Below are positions 18,925 to 27,018 of a stretch of 33,278 nucleotides of DNA, piece by piece. The DNA lies in contig CAUJDI010000062.1 of the NCBI GenBank assembly GCA_963169565.1, positions 1 through 33,278 on the forward strand, read 5' to 3'. The notes beneath the pieces were generated by a model. It was given only the letters and a program-made list of their open reading frames with translations, did not search any database and was not told the DNA's origin. The stretch is from Bacillota bacterium (GTDB taxonomy: Bacteria > Bacillota > Clostridia > Christensenellales > Aristaeellaceae). Positions within the stretch are counted from its first letter, which is position 1. Every line of letters starts with the position of its first letter. The translations under genes and the position numbers were made by a program.

Positions 18925-19274
18925 TGGGGATCCAGATCTACTGGCACAAGCGGAACTTTGATACGCAAAAGGCGGAGCGCTTCCTGAAGGAACGGCGCAT
19001 CCCCTATCAATCCCTGGACCTGAACAAGCATCGCTTAGGAAGGAGGGAAGCAGAACTGCTGTTGCGCGCGCAGGGACCGCGCGCGGCGCTTGATATGGAG
19101 GATTTGGGTGTCAAATCGCATCCCGTTGCCTATACGACCGACCTTGAGACCATCATCGGCTACGTGCTGGACAACCCGCGTTTCCTGGTATCCCCGCTGA
19201 TCCGGTCCGGAAACACGGTCATCATCGGATTTGACCGCGAGCGGCTTGCGAAGCTGTCCGGCGCACAGCAATAA
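18924..19274 (+). CDS. ArsC/Spx-like thioredoxin-fold protein lacking cysteines
   Basis: A 116-residue protein with the layout of the ArsC/Spx family: IYWHKRNFDTQKAERFLKER at the N-terminus, where an active-site Cys is normally found about ten residues in, then LDLNKHRLGRREAELLL and a late FLVSPLIRSGNTVIIGFD, equivalent to the family's 'L.RPI...G....VGF' strand. I find no Cys in the whole product, so it cannot do classical arsenate reduction or Spx-type redox sensing. It overlaps rsfS by one base, so it is translated with it. A partner-binding or regulatory role is inference. Confidence 0.8.
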   Translation: MGIQIYWHKRNFDTQKAERFLKERRIPYQSLDLNKHRLGRREAELLLRAQGPRAALDMEDLGVKSHPVAYTTDLETIIGYVLDNPRFLVSPLIRSGNTVIIGFDRERLAKLSGAQQ

Positions 19275-19312
19275 CCGGGCATGGACCCCTGAATGAGTGA
19301 TTGGAGGAGAAG

Positions 19313-20926
19313 ATGAAAAAATTAGCGATCATCCTTGCCGTCGTCGTCCTGGCGGGCGCGGTCGGAATCGGCGTGCTGGTCAGCCAGAAGAACAAGATCG
19401 ACTCGGATCTGAGCAGTACGACGCTGAAACTGCAGGAGACGCAGGCCGCACTGGATAAGGCCGCCGAAGACGCAGCGGCCACCGAAGCGGAGTTGAAGAC
19501 CCAACTGGAAGACGCAAAAGCCGCGCTGGATGCCGCTTCCAAAGAAGCGGCCGCCAAGCTGGAGGAGCTGAAAACCCAGGCTGACCAGGCGCAGGCCGCG
19601 CTGACGGAGGCCACGGCCGCCGCCGCCGCGAAGGAAAGCGAGCTGCAGGCCCTGCTGGACACCGAGAAGGCCGCGCTGACGGAGGCCACGGCCGCAGCTA
19701 TCGCGAAGGAAAGCGAGCTGAAGGCTCAGCTGGATGCTGAAAAGACCGCGCTGACGGAGGCCGCAGCCGCAGCCTCTGCAAAGGAAAACGAACTGAAGAC
19801 CCAGCTGGACGCCACGAAAGCCGCGCTGGACGCCGCACTTGCGGACGCGGGAACCAAGGTGAGCGACCTGCAGGTTCAACTGGATGCCGCCCTGGCGAAA
19901 AGCGCTGAGCTGACTGCGAAGATCGACGGCCTTGAGAAGGACCTCTCCGCCGCCAATGAGGCGAAGGCAGCGGTTGAAACGGCGAAGGCCGAGCTGGAAG
20001 CGAAGCTGGTCGAGTTTGAGGCGATCAAGGCGGAGACCCAGGCAAGGGCGGAAGAGCTGTCCGCGCAGGCCGGGACGCTCTCTGCGGACATGGAAGCCCT
20101 GCTCAAGACCAAGGTTGAGCTTGAAAGCGCGAAGGCTGAGGTAGAAAAGAAGCTGGCCGACGCGGAAGCGGCAAAGGCCGAGGCCGAAAAGAAACTGGCC
20201 GACGCGGAAACCGCGAAAGCCGAGGTCGAACAGAAACTGGCCGCCGCTGAAGCCGCGAAGGCTGAAGTCGAAAAGAAGCTGACGGACGCTGAAACGGCGA
20301 AAGCTGAGGTCGAAAAGAAACTGGCCGACGCGGAAACGGCCAAAGCGGAACTGGACGCGGCAGTGGCCAAGCAGGAAACGGATAAAACGGCCCTGACGGA
20401 ACAGGTCGCCGCGCTGACGAAAGAGCTTGAAGCCGTCAAGGCGGCCCCCGCGCCGGTCGTGAAGCATGGCCTGGGCATGGTCACGTCCATCGGCTCCATC
20501 ACCGAAGCCACCGCCGAGAAGGCTGGCACCGCGCAGGTCAACACCACCGTCTGCAGCGTTGAGCTGGATGCCGACGGCAGGATCCTGGCCGTCATCTGGG
20601 ACGTGCAGCAGACCAAGATCTCCTTCGGCCTTGACGGCAAAGCCGTCGTGCCCGCTTCCGAGACCCTGCTGACCAAGCTGGAAAAGGGCGACGCCTATGG
20701 CATGAGGAAGGCCAGCGGCATCGGCAAGGAATGGTTTGAGCAGATCGCGGCGTTCGCCGATTACTGCGTCGGCAAGACCGTCGAGGAAGTGCTCGCCACC
20801 GAAACGTACCAGAAGGACGAGAACCATACCGCCGTTCCGGCCGTGGAAGACCTGAAGGCTTCCGTGACCATCACCGTGGGTGACTATCTGGCCGCCCTGA
20901 AGAAGGCCGCTGAGAACGCGAAGTAA
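19313..20926 (+). CDS. Membrane-anchored coiled-coil repeat protein with conserved C-terminal domain
   Basis: A 537-residue product. Residues 1-28 form an uncleaved-looking signal anchor (KKLAIILAVVVLAGAVGIGV) with no lipobox Cys. Residues about 30-380 are almost entirely Ala/Glu/Lys/Leu coiled coil and include three 25-residue tandem repeats (96-170) and five 14-residue repeats (274-343). Residues about 384-537 form a globular domain with VTSIGSITEATAEKAGTAQV, GDAYGMRKASGIGKEWFEQI and VTITVGDYLAALKKA. I recognise this domain only as one seen in exported clostridial proteins of unknown function. ATG chosen because it follows GGAGGAGAAG; it lies 38 bp after the previous gene and probably belongs to its operon. 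Confidence 0.85.
   Translation: MKKLAIILAVVVLAGAVGIGVLVSQKNKIDSDLSSTTLKLQETQAALDKAAEDAAATEAELKTQLEDAKAALDAASKEAAAKLEELKTQADQAQAALTEATAAAAAKESELQALLDTEKAALTEATAAAIAKESELKAQLDAEKTALTEAAAAASAKENELKTQLDATKAALDAALADAGTKVSDLQVQLDAALAKSAELTAKIDGLEKDLSAANEAKAAVETAKAELEAKLVEFEAIKAETQARAEELSAQAGTLSADMEALLKTKVELESAKAEVEKKLADAEAAKAEAEKKLADAETAKAEVEQKLAAAEAAKAEVEKKLTDAETAKAEVEKKLADAETAKAELDAAVAKQETDKTALTEQVAALTKELEAVKAAPAPVVKHGLGMVTSIGSITEATAEKAGTAQVNTTVCSVELDADGRILAVIWDVQQTKISFGLDGKAVVPASETLLTKLEKGDAYGMRKASGIGKEWFEQIAAFADYCVGKTVEEVLATETYQKDENHTAVPAVEDLKASVTITVGDYLAALKKAAENAK
19598..19822 (+). repeat. Three 75-bp in-frame tandem repeats
   Basis: Units begin at 19598, 19673 and 19748. Each encodes 25 residues of the form ALTEA.AAA.AKE.EL plus a variable tail, in the coiled coil of the preceding gene. 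Confidence 0.85.
20132..20341 (+). repeat. Five 42-bp in-frame tandem repeats
   Basis: Five units of 14 codons, each close to KAEVEKKLADAETA. The 14-residue period equals two heptads, as expected for coiled-coil expansion. Confidence 0.9.
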
Positions 20927-21552
20927 TAAACCTCCCCCCCGGAAAGATAAGGCAATGAGTCCCCCTGCCCGGTCACACGTTTCTGTGGCCGGGCAGGCCT
21001 GTGTTCCGGGGTCCTGGGAGTTCCTCCGCGGGCGGGGATGGGGGACGCAGTCCAAAACCCCTCCCCCTTATCTCTGGAAATCAGCAGCAAGCCCGCCGCA
21101 TCCCTGCGGCGGGCGATCGGTCCATATGAAGTTGTTCAGGGTCCTTCGGTCCCGAAATGGTCTGCCGCTTCGCCCGGAAACAATCACGCGTCCCCCGATG
21201 GGGATGAACCTGCCTGATACAACGTGTAGCCAATCAAATCGAAGTTCGGTGAATGAATAACGCTGTTTTAGGTCGACAGTTCGGTCAGGTACAGTTGTTT
21301 GCTGTATAAAAACGGGCGAAGCCAACAACGAAGGGCACTGCGGTGTCTGTGCTGATCAGTGAATCGCCCCCTTTTGAGCCTTATTTGGCACCGGGATCAC
21401 TTGGCTCGCCCATAGGATAGCACAGGACGCGCGGCTTGTCAAATCGGGTGGGATAAAAGCCATAAAGATAGTATATTGCAGGCATTTCCGCATGTGCTGT
21501 CGTACGGGGCGCGGTCCTGCCTGACGAATGGACAGGCGAACGTCCGCGGAGT
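20927..21552. other. Structured intergenic region
   Basis: About 625 bp without a convincing gene. It contains two long GC hairpins: CCTGCCCGG/CCGGGCAGG (20964-20997, with an inner CACA/TGTG) and GCCCGCCGC/GCGGCGGGC (21091-21114). Neither is followed by a T run. A third possible fold, GGGCGA/TCGCCC around 21313-21367, ends in CCCCCTTTT. From about 21180 to 21480 the base composition is less GC-rich than in the neighbours. I see no recognisable riboswitch or tRNA. Confidence 0.5.
20964..20997 (+). terminator. Possible terminator hairpin after the coiled-coil gene
   Basis: A 9-bp GC stem, extended by an inner 4-bp stem, lies 38 bp after the stop. There is no T run, so it may be a transcript-end or stability hairpin instead of a classical terminator. 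Confidence 0.45.
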
Positions 21553-22119
21553 ATGATGGAGCAAAGGAAAAAGACCGCCGCCGTGCAGCGCCGCAGGCGG
21601 AAAACGGGGAGGCCGGAGATGGGTTTCAGACTGCCTTTTGAAGAAAGGGCCCGGGACACGAAAAGGAAAAAGGCATACAGGGCCTTCTTTTCGCTGGCGT
21701 TTCTCACGCTGCTGGCGGCCTATGTATTTTCTTCGTTTCCCGAAACGGAGTCCGGACGGCAGAGCGCCTGGCTGAAGGAGTTCCTCTCCCGGCTGACCGG
21801 CTGGGAATGGAGCGAACTTCTGCTGCGGAAGCTCGCGCACCTGTCGGAGTACGCCCTGATCGGCCTGTTCGCGGGCGCGGCGCTGGTCCAGCTGGACTGG
21901 AAGCTGAAAGACGCGGCGCTGCTGTGGGGCCTGGGCCTGCCGGCCGCGTTCCTGGACGAGACGATCCAGGTCTTCTCCGGCCGGGGGCCTGCCATCATCG
22001 ACGTATGGATCGACGTGGCCGGGGTGATCATCGGCTCCAGCCTGGCGATACTGCTCTTTGGAATCCGGCCTAAAAAAGGACCAGATGAAGAAAACCCGCC
22101 CCCCTCGGGGCAGGCATAA
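21553..22119 (+). CDS. VanZ-family membrane protein
   Basis: A 188-residue integral membrane protein with four hydrophobic segments. It has the VanZ signatures RKLAHLSEYALIGL and DETIQVFSGRGPAIIDVWID. VanZ of the vancomycin cluster gives low-level teicoplanin resistance; most chromosomal relatives have no known role. The start is uncertain: the ATG pair at 21553/21556 has only a weak upstream site, while ATG at 21619 follows GGGAGG and would give a 166-residue protein beginning MGFRLPFEERARD. Confidence 0.85.
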   Translation: MMEQRKKTAAVQRRRRKTGRPEMGFRLPFEERARDTKRKKAYRAFFSLAFLTLLAAYVFSSFPETESGRQSAWLKEFLSRLTGWEWSELLLRKLAHLSEYALIGLFAGAALVQLDWKLKDAALLWGLGLPAAFLDETIQVFSGRGPAIIDVWIDVAGVIIGSSLAILLFGIRPKKGPDEENPPPSGQA

Positions 22120-22155
22120 AGGATCCCTTGGCCTTGTTGCAAGGCGGCTGCGGCG

Positions 22156-22344
22156 CTATTCGTCGGCCGTCTTTTCCGTTTTATGTTCGCAGCCGCCCTG
22201 GCAGGAACAGCCCGCACAGCCGCCGTCCCCGCCCTTGCTTTCGGCCTTTCTGCCCTTCAGGTTCCCCCGGGTGAGGAGGGTCAGCAGCAGGATGATGCCC
22301 AGGCCCGCCAGCATGGAGGGGAGTTTATCCACGATCCAGCCCAT
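22156..22344 (-). CDS. Small Cys-rich membrane protein, FeoB-associated type
   Basis: A 62-residue protein with one N-terminal membrane segment (SMLAGLGIILLLTLLT), a basic stretch, and a GGCAGCSCQGGCEH tail with four cysteines. This layout resembles the FeoB-associated Cys-rich membrane proteins of ferrous-iron uptake operons, but no feo gene is in the window. It runs convergent to the VanZ gene and diverges from uvrB. AAGAGG lies 8 bp before the ATG and a good promoter further upstream. Confidence 0.75.
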   Translation of the reverse strand: MGWIVDKLPSMLAGLGIILLLTLLTRGNLKGRKAESKGGDGGCAGCSCQGGCEHKTEKTADE

Positions 22345-22420
22345 TCAAGTGCCTCTTCTTCCTTGGTAGTGCCCCGGTGTGATCCGGGCGGTTTTTGCCG
22401 GTCACCCAGCGCCGAATTGA

Positions 22421-22449
22421 AGTTTACCGCGTCTGGTTCCGCCCGTCAA
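22421..22449 (-). promoter_or_regulatory. Promoter of the Cys-rich membrane protein gene
   Basis: On the minus strand TTGACG (22444-22449) and TAAACT (22421-22426) are 17 bp apart. It faces away from the uvrB promoter, about 75 bp before the minus-strand ATG. Confidence 0.6.
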
Positions 22450-22476
22450 TTCCGGGCCTGGACCTATTTATCCGGC

Positions 22477-22505
22477 TTGTATAGGAGGGCAAAATGCGAT
22501 AGAAT
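22477..22505 (+). promoter_or_regulatory. uvrB promoter
   Basis: TTGTAT (22477-22482) and TAGAAT (22500-22505) are separated by 17 bp. Predicted start is near 22512, about 90 nt before the uvrB ATG. Confidence 0.7.
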
Positions 22506-22510
22506 GTTCG
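22497..22510 (+). promoter_or_regulatory. Degenerate LexA/DinR box overlapping the uvrB -10 element
   Basis: CGATAGAATGTTCG fits the Gram-positive SOS box pattern CGAAC-N4-GTTCG at 8 of 10 defined positions; the left half-site is weaker. It covers the whole -10 element, where a repressor would block transcription. uvrB is a classic SOS gene. Confidence 0.55.
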
Positions 22511-22603
22511 CATTAAGGGATGTATGGGGAGCCGGCCGGCCACAGGGAAAGTGCCTGTGCGCATCCTGCGCAGGGATAGCCTGCCTTCCTGGAAAGAAGG
22601 AAT

Positions 22604-24619
22604 ATGAACCGTTTTGAACTCGTCGCGCCCTTCACCCCCAGGGGGGACCAGCCCCAGGCGATCCAGGCGCTGGCGGATGGGGTGCTGTCCGGCATCAGGG
22701 GTCAGACCCTGCTGGGCGTGACCGGCTCGGGGAAGACCTTCACCATGGCCTCCGTGATCCAAAAGGTGCAGAAGCCCACCCTGGTCATCGCGCACAACAA
22801 GACGCTGGCCGCGCAGCTGTGCGCGGAGTTCCGGGCTTTCTTCCCGGGCAGCGCGGTGGAGTACTTCGTCAGCTATTATGACTATTACCAGCCGGAGGCC
22901 TACATCGCCTCCAGCGATACCTACATCGAGAAGGATTCCTCCATCAACGACGAGATCGACCGCCTGCGCCACAGCGCCACCGCGGCGCTGCAGGAGCGCC
23001 GGGACGTGATCATCGTGGCCTCGGTGTCCTGCATCTACTCCATGGGCGACCCGGAGGAATACTATGACCAGATGATCTCCCTGCGGCCCGGGATGAAGCT
23101 TGACCCGGAAAGGCTGGCCCGGATGCTGGTGGACATCCAGTACGAGCGCAACGACGTCGCCCTGGCCCGCGGGATGTTCCGGGTGCGCGGCGACGTGGTG
23201 GACATCATCCCGGTGAACGAGCTGGAGAACGGCCTGCGGGTCGAATTCCTGGGCGACCAGGTGGAGCGCGTGGCCGAGACCGCGGCAGTGACCGGGAAGA
23301 CGATCCGCCAGGTGACCCACGCGGCGCTCTTCCCCGCCACGCACTACGCCACCAGCCCGGAGGGGCGTGAAAAGGGCATCATTCAGATGGAGAGGGACCT
23401 GGAGGAGCGGGTACGCTACTTTGAGGGCGAGGGCCGATTGCTGGAGGCGCAGCGCATCGCCCAGCGCACGCGCTATGACATCGAGATGCTGCGTGAACTT
23501 GGCTTTGTCAGCGGCATTGAGAACTACTCCCGCTATTTTGACGGGCGGAAGCCCGGCGACCCGCCCTTTACCCTGCTGGACTACTTCCCCAGGGACTTCC
23601 TCTGCTTCATCGACGAGAGCCACGTGACCGTGCCGCAGGTACGCGGCATGTTCAACGGGGACCGCGCGCGAAAAACGGCGCTGGTGGACTACGGCTTCCG
23701 CCTGCCCTCCGCCTTTGACAACCGGCCGCTGACCTTCCAGGAGTTTGAGGAGCGCATCCCGCAGACCATCTATGTGTCCGCCACCCCCGGCCCCTATGAG
23801 GCGGAGCACAGCGGGAGGACGGTAGAGCAGATCATCCGCCCCACAGGCCTGCTGGACCCCCGGATCATCGTGCGCCCCGCGACCGGGCAGGTGGACGACC
23901 TGGCGGGGGAGATCGGGGAGGTGACCGGGAAGGGCTTCCGCGTGCTGGTGACCACGCTGACCAAGGCCATGGCGGAGCGCCTGGCGGACTACCTGCGCGA
24001 GATGGGCATGCGGGTGCGCTACCTGCACTCCGACATCAAGACGATGGAGCGCATGGCGCTGCTGCGGGACTTGCGGCTGGGCCAGTTTGACGTCCTGGTG
24101 GGGATCAACCTGCTCCGGGAGGGGCTTGACCTGCCGGAAGTGGCGCTGGTGGCCATTTTGGACGCGGACAAGGAGGGTTTCCTGCGGTCCGAGACCAGTT
24201 TGGTGCAGACCATCGGGCGCGCCGCGCGCAACACCGAGGGCCGGGTCATCATGTACGCGGATGAGCCGACGGAGTCGATGATGCGCGCCATCGGGGAGAC
24301 CAACCGCCGCCGCGCCCTCCAGGAGGCCTACAACCAACAGAACGGCATCACCCCGGAGACGATTTCTTCCGCGGTGCGGGAGCTGATCGCCATCGCCGAG
24401 CAGGCCGGGGACGACGAGCGGATGCGGAGCCTGGACCCGGAGGAACGCGCGGCCCTGATGGCGACGCTGGAGGACCGGATGCTGGCGGCCGCGCAGGACA
24501 TGGACTTTGAGCAGGCGGCCAAACTGCGCGACCAGCTCTTTGCCTTGCGGGGGGACAGGCCCATCGAGAAAAAGCAGCCGCAGCCGACGCGGAGAAGGCC
24601 GGGGACAAGGCATAAGTGA
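22604..24619 (+). CDS. uvrB: Excinuclease ABC subunit B
   Basis: DNA-damage recognition helicase of nucleotide excision repair, working with UvrA and UvrC. The 671-residue product has the usual length. Walker A is GVTGSGKT (38-45); the damage-clamping beta hairpin contains [11 protein letters not shown]; motif II is DESH (337-340); motif VI is QTIGRAARN; and a C-terminal UVR domain (about 626-652, [14 protein letters not shown]) binds UvrC. The ATG follows AAGAAGGAAT. uvrA and uvrC are not in the window. Confidence 0.98.
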   Translation: MNRFELVAPFTPRGDQPQAIQALADGVLSGIRGQTLLGVTGSGKTFTMASVIQKVQKPTLVIAHNKTLAAQLCAEFRAFFPGSAVEYFVSYYDYYQPEAYIASSDTYIEKDSSINDEIDRLRHSATAALQERRDVIIVASVSCIYSMGDPEEYYDQMISLRPGMKLDPERLARMLVDIQYERNDVALARGMFRVRGDVVDIIPVNELENGLRVEFLGDQVERVAETAAVTGKTIRQVTHAALFPATHYATSPEGREKGIIQMERDLEERVRYFEGEGRLLEAQRIAQRTRYDIEMLRELGFVSGIENYSRYFDGRKPGDPPFTLLDYFPRDFLCFIDESHVTVPQVRGMFNGDRARKTALVDYGFRLPSAFDNRPLTFQEFEERIPQTIYVSATPGPYEAEHSGRTVEQIIRPTGLLDPRIIVRPATGQVDDLAGEIGEVTGKGFRVLVTTLTKAMAERLADYLREMGMRVRYLHSDIKTMERMALLRDLRLGQFDVLVGINLLREGLDLPEVALVAILDADKEGFLRSETSLVQTIGRAARNTEGRVIMYADEPTESMMRAIGETNRRRALQEAYNQQNGITPETISSAVRELIAIAEQAGDDERMRSLDPEERAALMATLEDRMLAAAQDMDFEQAAKLRDQLFALRGDRPIEKKQPQPTRRRPGTRHK

Positions 24620-24721
24620 AAGGCAAGGATTGGGGGGCAGAATGCTTGCTTGATTCCCACTGGCAGCGGTTCAGTCAGGAGGAGAATGTCCGATCCATTA
24701 CGGGATCGATTCGTGGATTGT

Positions 24722-24846
24722 TGGGGGAATGTGGAGGATGGTTTCTGCTTTCAGGAACGATTCTTTATGAAAGTAGCGTGTTCATTATCATGACGAGATA
24801 TTTATAGAATCAAAGAAAACAAAGAGAACCGTCTCCTATGTTTTTA
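24722..24846 (+). repeat. Family A element, 5'-truncated copy
   Basis: Matches the internal part of other copies (GGAGGATGGTTTCTGCTTTC, as near 32085) and ends with the 3' inverted-repeat end AAAGAGAACCGTCTCCTATG. The left end with GGGGACGGTTCTC is absent. Confidence 0.7.
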
Positions 24847-24982
24847 TGATTAAGGAACGCTAAAGATGTAATAATTGTTCTTGAAGAGAATCTTTCGATG
24901 CTAGAGAAATGGGTTAATGATTTACCTTATTTTGGAAGAGCCTAAAACTGATAGCTTTCCCATGCCGGAGAGTGTTGAAAAG

Positions 24983-25201
24983 GAACACAGGGGACGGTTC
25001 TCTATGTTTCTCTTGAAACACTTCGCTTTTCTTGCTTCCTGAGGTATGCAGAGGAAGGCATTTTGAGTTTTCGCTGAGGATCCTGCTCGCATTGGCCTGT
25101 TTCCGATTTCAAGCATGATTCTTTTAGAAGGAGCACTTTCCCTTGCCGTGATTAAAACGATAGAATCAAAGAAAACACAGAGAACCGTCACCTATGTTTT
25201 C
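24983..25201 (+). repeat. Family A element, complete copy (~219 bp)
   Basis: The left end GAACACAGGGGACGGTTCTC and the right end CAGAGAACCGTCACCTATG are inverted repeats of about 28 bp. The internal part (CTTCCTGAGG..., then GAGGATCCTGCTCGCATTGG) has no coding capacity. Size, inverted ends and copy number are like a miniature inverted-repeat element. Confidence 0.85.
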
Positions 25202-25202
25202 C

Positions 25203-25415
25203 TCCATCACTGCGCATCCTTGAGCGCCTCGCCAGCCTGTGTTACGATGTAGCCAAGCTTAAGAAGGAATGCCCGTACCAATGATGGAACTTCAATAACT
25301 TACCAACTGGTACAAAGACCTGAGGCAGACCAATTCTAGCAGAAGCTTTTGGGATGAATACCTATACACCGACTGGCTCATGTCTCTGGAGAATGCGGAA
25401 AACAAAATTAAGTAA
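25203..25415 (+). pseudogene. Remnant of an unidentified gene, with a family B repeat
   Basis: Reading RILERLASLCYDVAKLKKEC is broken by a TGA at 25281, and a later frame gives WYKDLRQTNSSRSFWDEYLY and then TDWLMSLENAENKIK before a stop at 25413-25415. Pieces of the same reading occur beside other repeat copies (27073-27096 and, reversed, about 28933-28976). I cannot name the parent gene; a transposase or other mobile-element protein is possible. Confidence 0.45.
25261..25336 (+). repeat. Family B repeat, copy 1
   Basis: AAGAAGGAATGCCCGTACC... through ACTTACCAACTGGTACAAAG to GAGGCAGACCAATTC. Similar sequences lie at 26301-26394 and 31131-31215. Confidence 0.7.
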
Positions 25416-25586
25416 TGGAAAAATGTCAACAATTGCTTCTGCCCGCACAGTAAATTGACGCACTAAACATCAGCCGTTTTTCTGGCTGCGCAACAGGTTT
25501 TGCGATTTTGACCCTGAATTTCTCACATTAAGACCGGATCACTTTTCGGGAGAGGGACCTCACTACTAGGAAAGTAGATAATAAGT

Positions 25587-26291
25587 ATGAGACTTGATAA
25601 AACTAGTTCGGGAAGCAATCTGCTTGCGTCGCTTATAAAGCATGCGGAAAACGAAAAATGGTGCATGAAACTATTTTGTACCACTTGTGGGGCAATGCGT
25701 TTTCGTGATGAAGTCAAGAAAATCGGAATTGAGAGCATAATAGATTCGATGTATTCATTGGATGAAGATGAAGCGGATGAAATCCTTGAAGCAACAGGAG
25801 ATCCAATCGGTATTATTGAACATGACGCAAGCTTCCAATATCAGGGAAAGAATATTTGGAGAGCAGAAAAACCTTTGATAGTATTGAAAAGACAGGCCAT
25901 CTTACAGGCGAAACTGCAGGCGAAGAACGAAAGAAAGGAGCATAATCTCCAATCTGAGACTAAGAGAAAAGTCGAAAGACAAGAGAAAAGGGCCCTTGAA
26001 AAAAAGCGCAGACTGGATTACCGTCAAATTGCCAAACAACAAAGAGTGCAAATTCTGGAGGCGTTTTCGGGATTGAATCTTCAAAATAAACTTCAGGTAA
26101 TTGCGGAAGACACGCAACACCTCCCGAACTACTATCCACTTCAAATTGAGTGCATTACCATGGAGGAGCTGAAAGTTGTCAGTTCAGAGGTTGCAGTAAA
26201 GCTTCTCACTCGTTTGAGCCTACTTAACTCAAGCAGATGGGATAGCATTCGTCAAGAGCTTAATGCTGTTATTAGAGAACGTTTGGATTAA
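25587..26291 (+). CDS. Uncharacterised AT-rich protein with CxxC motif and coiled coil
   Basis: A 234-residue protein that I do not recognise. Near the N-terminus it has KWCMKLFCTTCG, with C31 and C34 forming a CxxC pair that could bind metal. Residues about 100-150 are highly charged and probably helical (ERKEHNLQSETKRKVERQEK). The C-terminal third is mixed alpha/beta-like, with LPNYYPLQIECITMEELKVV. AGA and ATA codons and low GC contrast with the ribosomal genes, suggesting acquisition by transfer. There is no clear ribosome binding site at the ATG. It is flanked by repeats and likely stands alone. Confidence 0.7.
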   Translation: MRLDKTSSGSNLLASLIKHAENEKWCMKLFCTTCGAMRFRDEVKKIGIESIIDSMYSLDEDEADEILEATGDPIGIIEHDASFQYQGKNIWRAEKPLIVLKRQAILQAKLQAKNERKEHNLQSETKRKVERQEKRALEKKRRLDYRQIAKQQRVQILEAFSGLNLQNKLQVIAEDTQHLPNYYPLQIECITMEELKVVSSEVAVKLLTRLSLLNSSRWDSIRQELNAVIRERLD

Positions 26292-26300
26292 TCATTTTTT

Positions 26301-26394
26301 ACGATGAGGCCAAGCCTAAGAAAGACTGCCTTTACCGATGTACCGTCTTTGATAACTTGCTGGTTTGCTTCAAAGATGGGGGCAGACCAATATT
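26301..26394 (+). repeat. Family B repeat, copy 2
   Basis: CGATGAGGCCAAGCCTAAGA, then a diverged middle, then CAAAGATGGGGGCAGACCAA. It can be read as YDEAKPKKDCLYRCTVF, the same reading as the remnant at 25203. It starts 9 bp after the previous gene's stop. Confidence 0.65.
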
Positions 26395-26483
26395 TCATTC
26401 TTTTTCAAGATTTGTCCCTGTAGAACATCAAACTTCTTAATAGGGAGTGACATTGGCAGATCATCCGGGTCATTCCACTTTAA

Positions 26484-26843
26484 CTAGTTTGTCCGATATG
26501 CGATGGCGTCAATCTGAAATGCAATGCCCTCACGGATGAAGTCCGTTTCATACGCCTTTCTAGCCGGATAATGCCCCTGGAAACGTGCCTTGACGATATC
26601 TGCAAGAAAGGATAAATCTCAGATATCCTTGAAAAGGCAATCCATTTTTACAACGGATTGCATCGTAAGGCCAACCGATTCCAACCGATCGCTTAAAACA
26701 TCCAACGCCCCGTTGATCTGGTTCTCAACAGGCTGGCCTTCGTTTTTCATGCAATAACTGATAAATACGAAATTTCCCGCTTCCACTATGCCTGCGTGTG
26801 CCCATTCCTCGTTGATCTCTGTTCTGGAAATTTGGTTCGTCAT
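26484..26843 (-). pseudogene. RidA-family gene broken by one in-frame stop
   Basis: RidA proteins hydrolyse reactive enamine/imine intermediates released by PLP enzymes. Reading from ATG at 26843 gives 74 residues (MTNQISRTEINEEWAHAGIV ... VVKMDCLFKDI) and then TGA at 26619-26621. The same frame then continues the family sequence without a frameshift (DLSFLADIVKARFQGHYPAR, with the conserved PAR, then REGIAFQIDAIAY) to a TAG at 26484. The total of 119 residues plus the stop matches the family length of about 125. Promoter and ribosome binding site (GAAGGAAGC) look intact, so the inactivation is probably recent, or the TGA is a sequencing error. Confidence 0.85.
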
Positions 26844-26879
26844 ACTGCTTCCTTCATGAGTCTTCCTTCAACAGCGATC

Positions 26880-26908
26880 ATTATAAAAGTGAAGGACGTT
26901 CTTGACAA
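26880..26908 (-). promoter_or_regulatory. Promoter of the RidA-family gene
   Basis: On the minus strand TTGTCA (26903-26908) and a perfect TATAAT (26880-26885) are 17 bp apart, about 37 bp before the ATG. Confidence 0.75.
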
Positions 26909-26943
26909 GCTATGAAGCATAAAACTACTCGGAGGATGATACA

Positions 26944-27018
26944 TCATGAAGGCCGTGCATGGAAACGCAGCATACAGACTCAAGGAACATGAATCAAAGC
27001 GCATCAGACAACTTATCA
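26944..27018 (+). CDS. Possible 24-residue small ORF
   Basis: An ATG preceded by CGGAGGATGATACATC opens a short frame MKAVHGNAAYRLKEHESKRI followed by RQLI RIEH and a stop. The good ribosome binding site and basic composition are the only support. It may equally be a gene remnant or chance, since it lies divergent to RidA and next to repeats. Confidence 0.25.

Larger units (their letters stand above)
24620..25586. other. Repeat-filled region after uvrB
   Basis: About 970 bp of AT-richer sequence with no intact gene. It holds a partial and a complete copy of repeat family A, a family B copy, and an ORF remnant at about 25203-25415. No terminator for uvrB is obvious. The last 170 bp contain a weak TTGACC and no clear ribosome binding site for the next gene. 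Confidence 0.6.

Noticed and set aside
21313-21367. Cloverleaf-like fold resembling a tRNA (GGGCGA/TCGCCC ends)
   Set aside because: Too short, with no T-loop GTTCGA sequence or clear anticodon stem.
22131-22145. GCCTTG/CAAGGC hairpin between the convergent VanZ and Cys-rich genes as a shared terminator
   Set aside because: The stem is only 6 bp and neither strand has a T run after it.
22424-24613. A 729-codon open frame antisense to uvrB
   Set aside because: High GC and codon bias make long antisense frames common here; the + strand carries a full-length, motif-complete uvrB.
26619-26621. TGA in the RidA gene as selenocysteine or a reassigned codon
   Set aside because: TGA is used as a normal stop by many genes in the window, and RidA has no known selenocysteine at this place.
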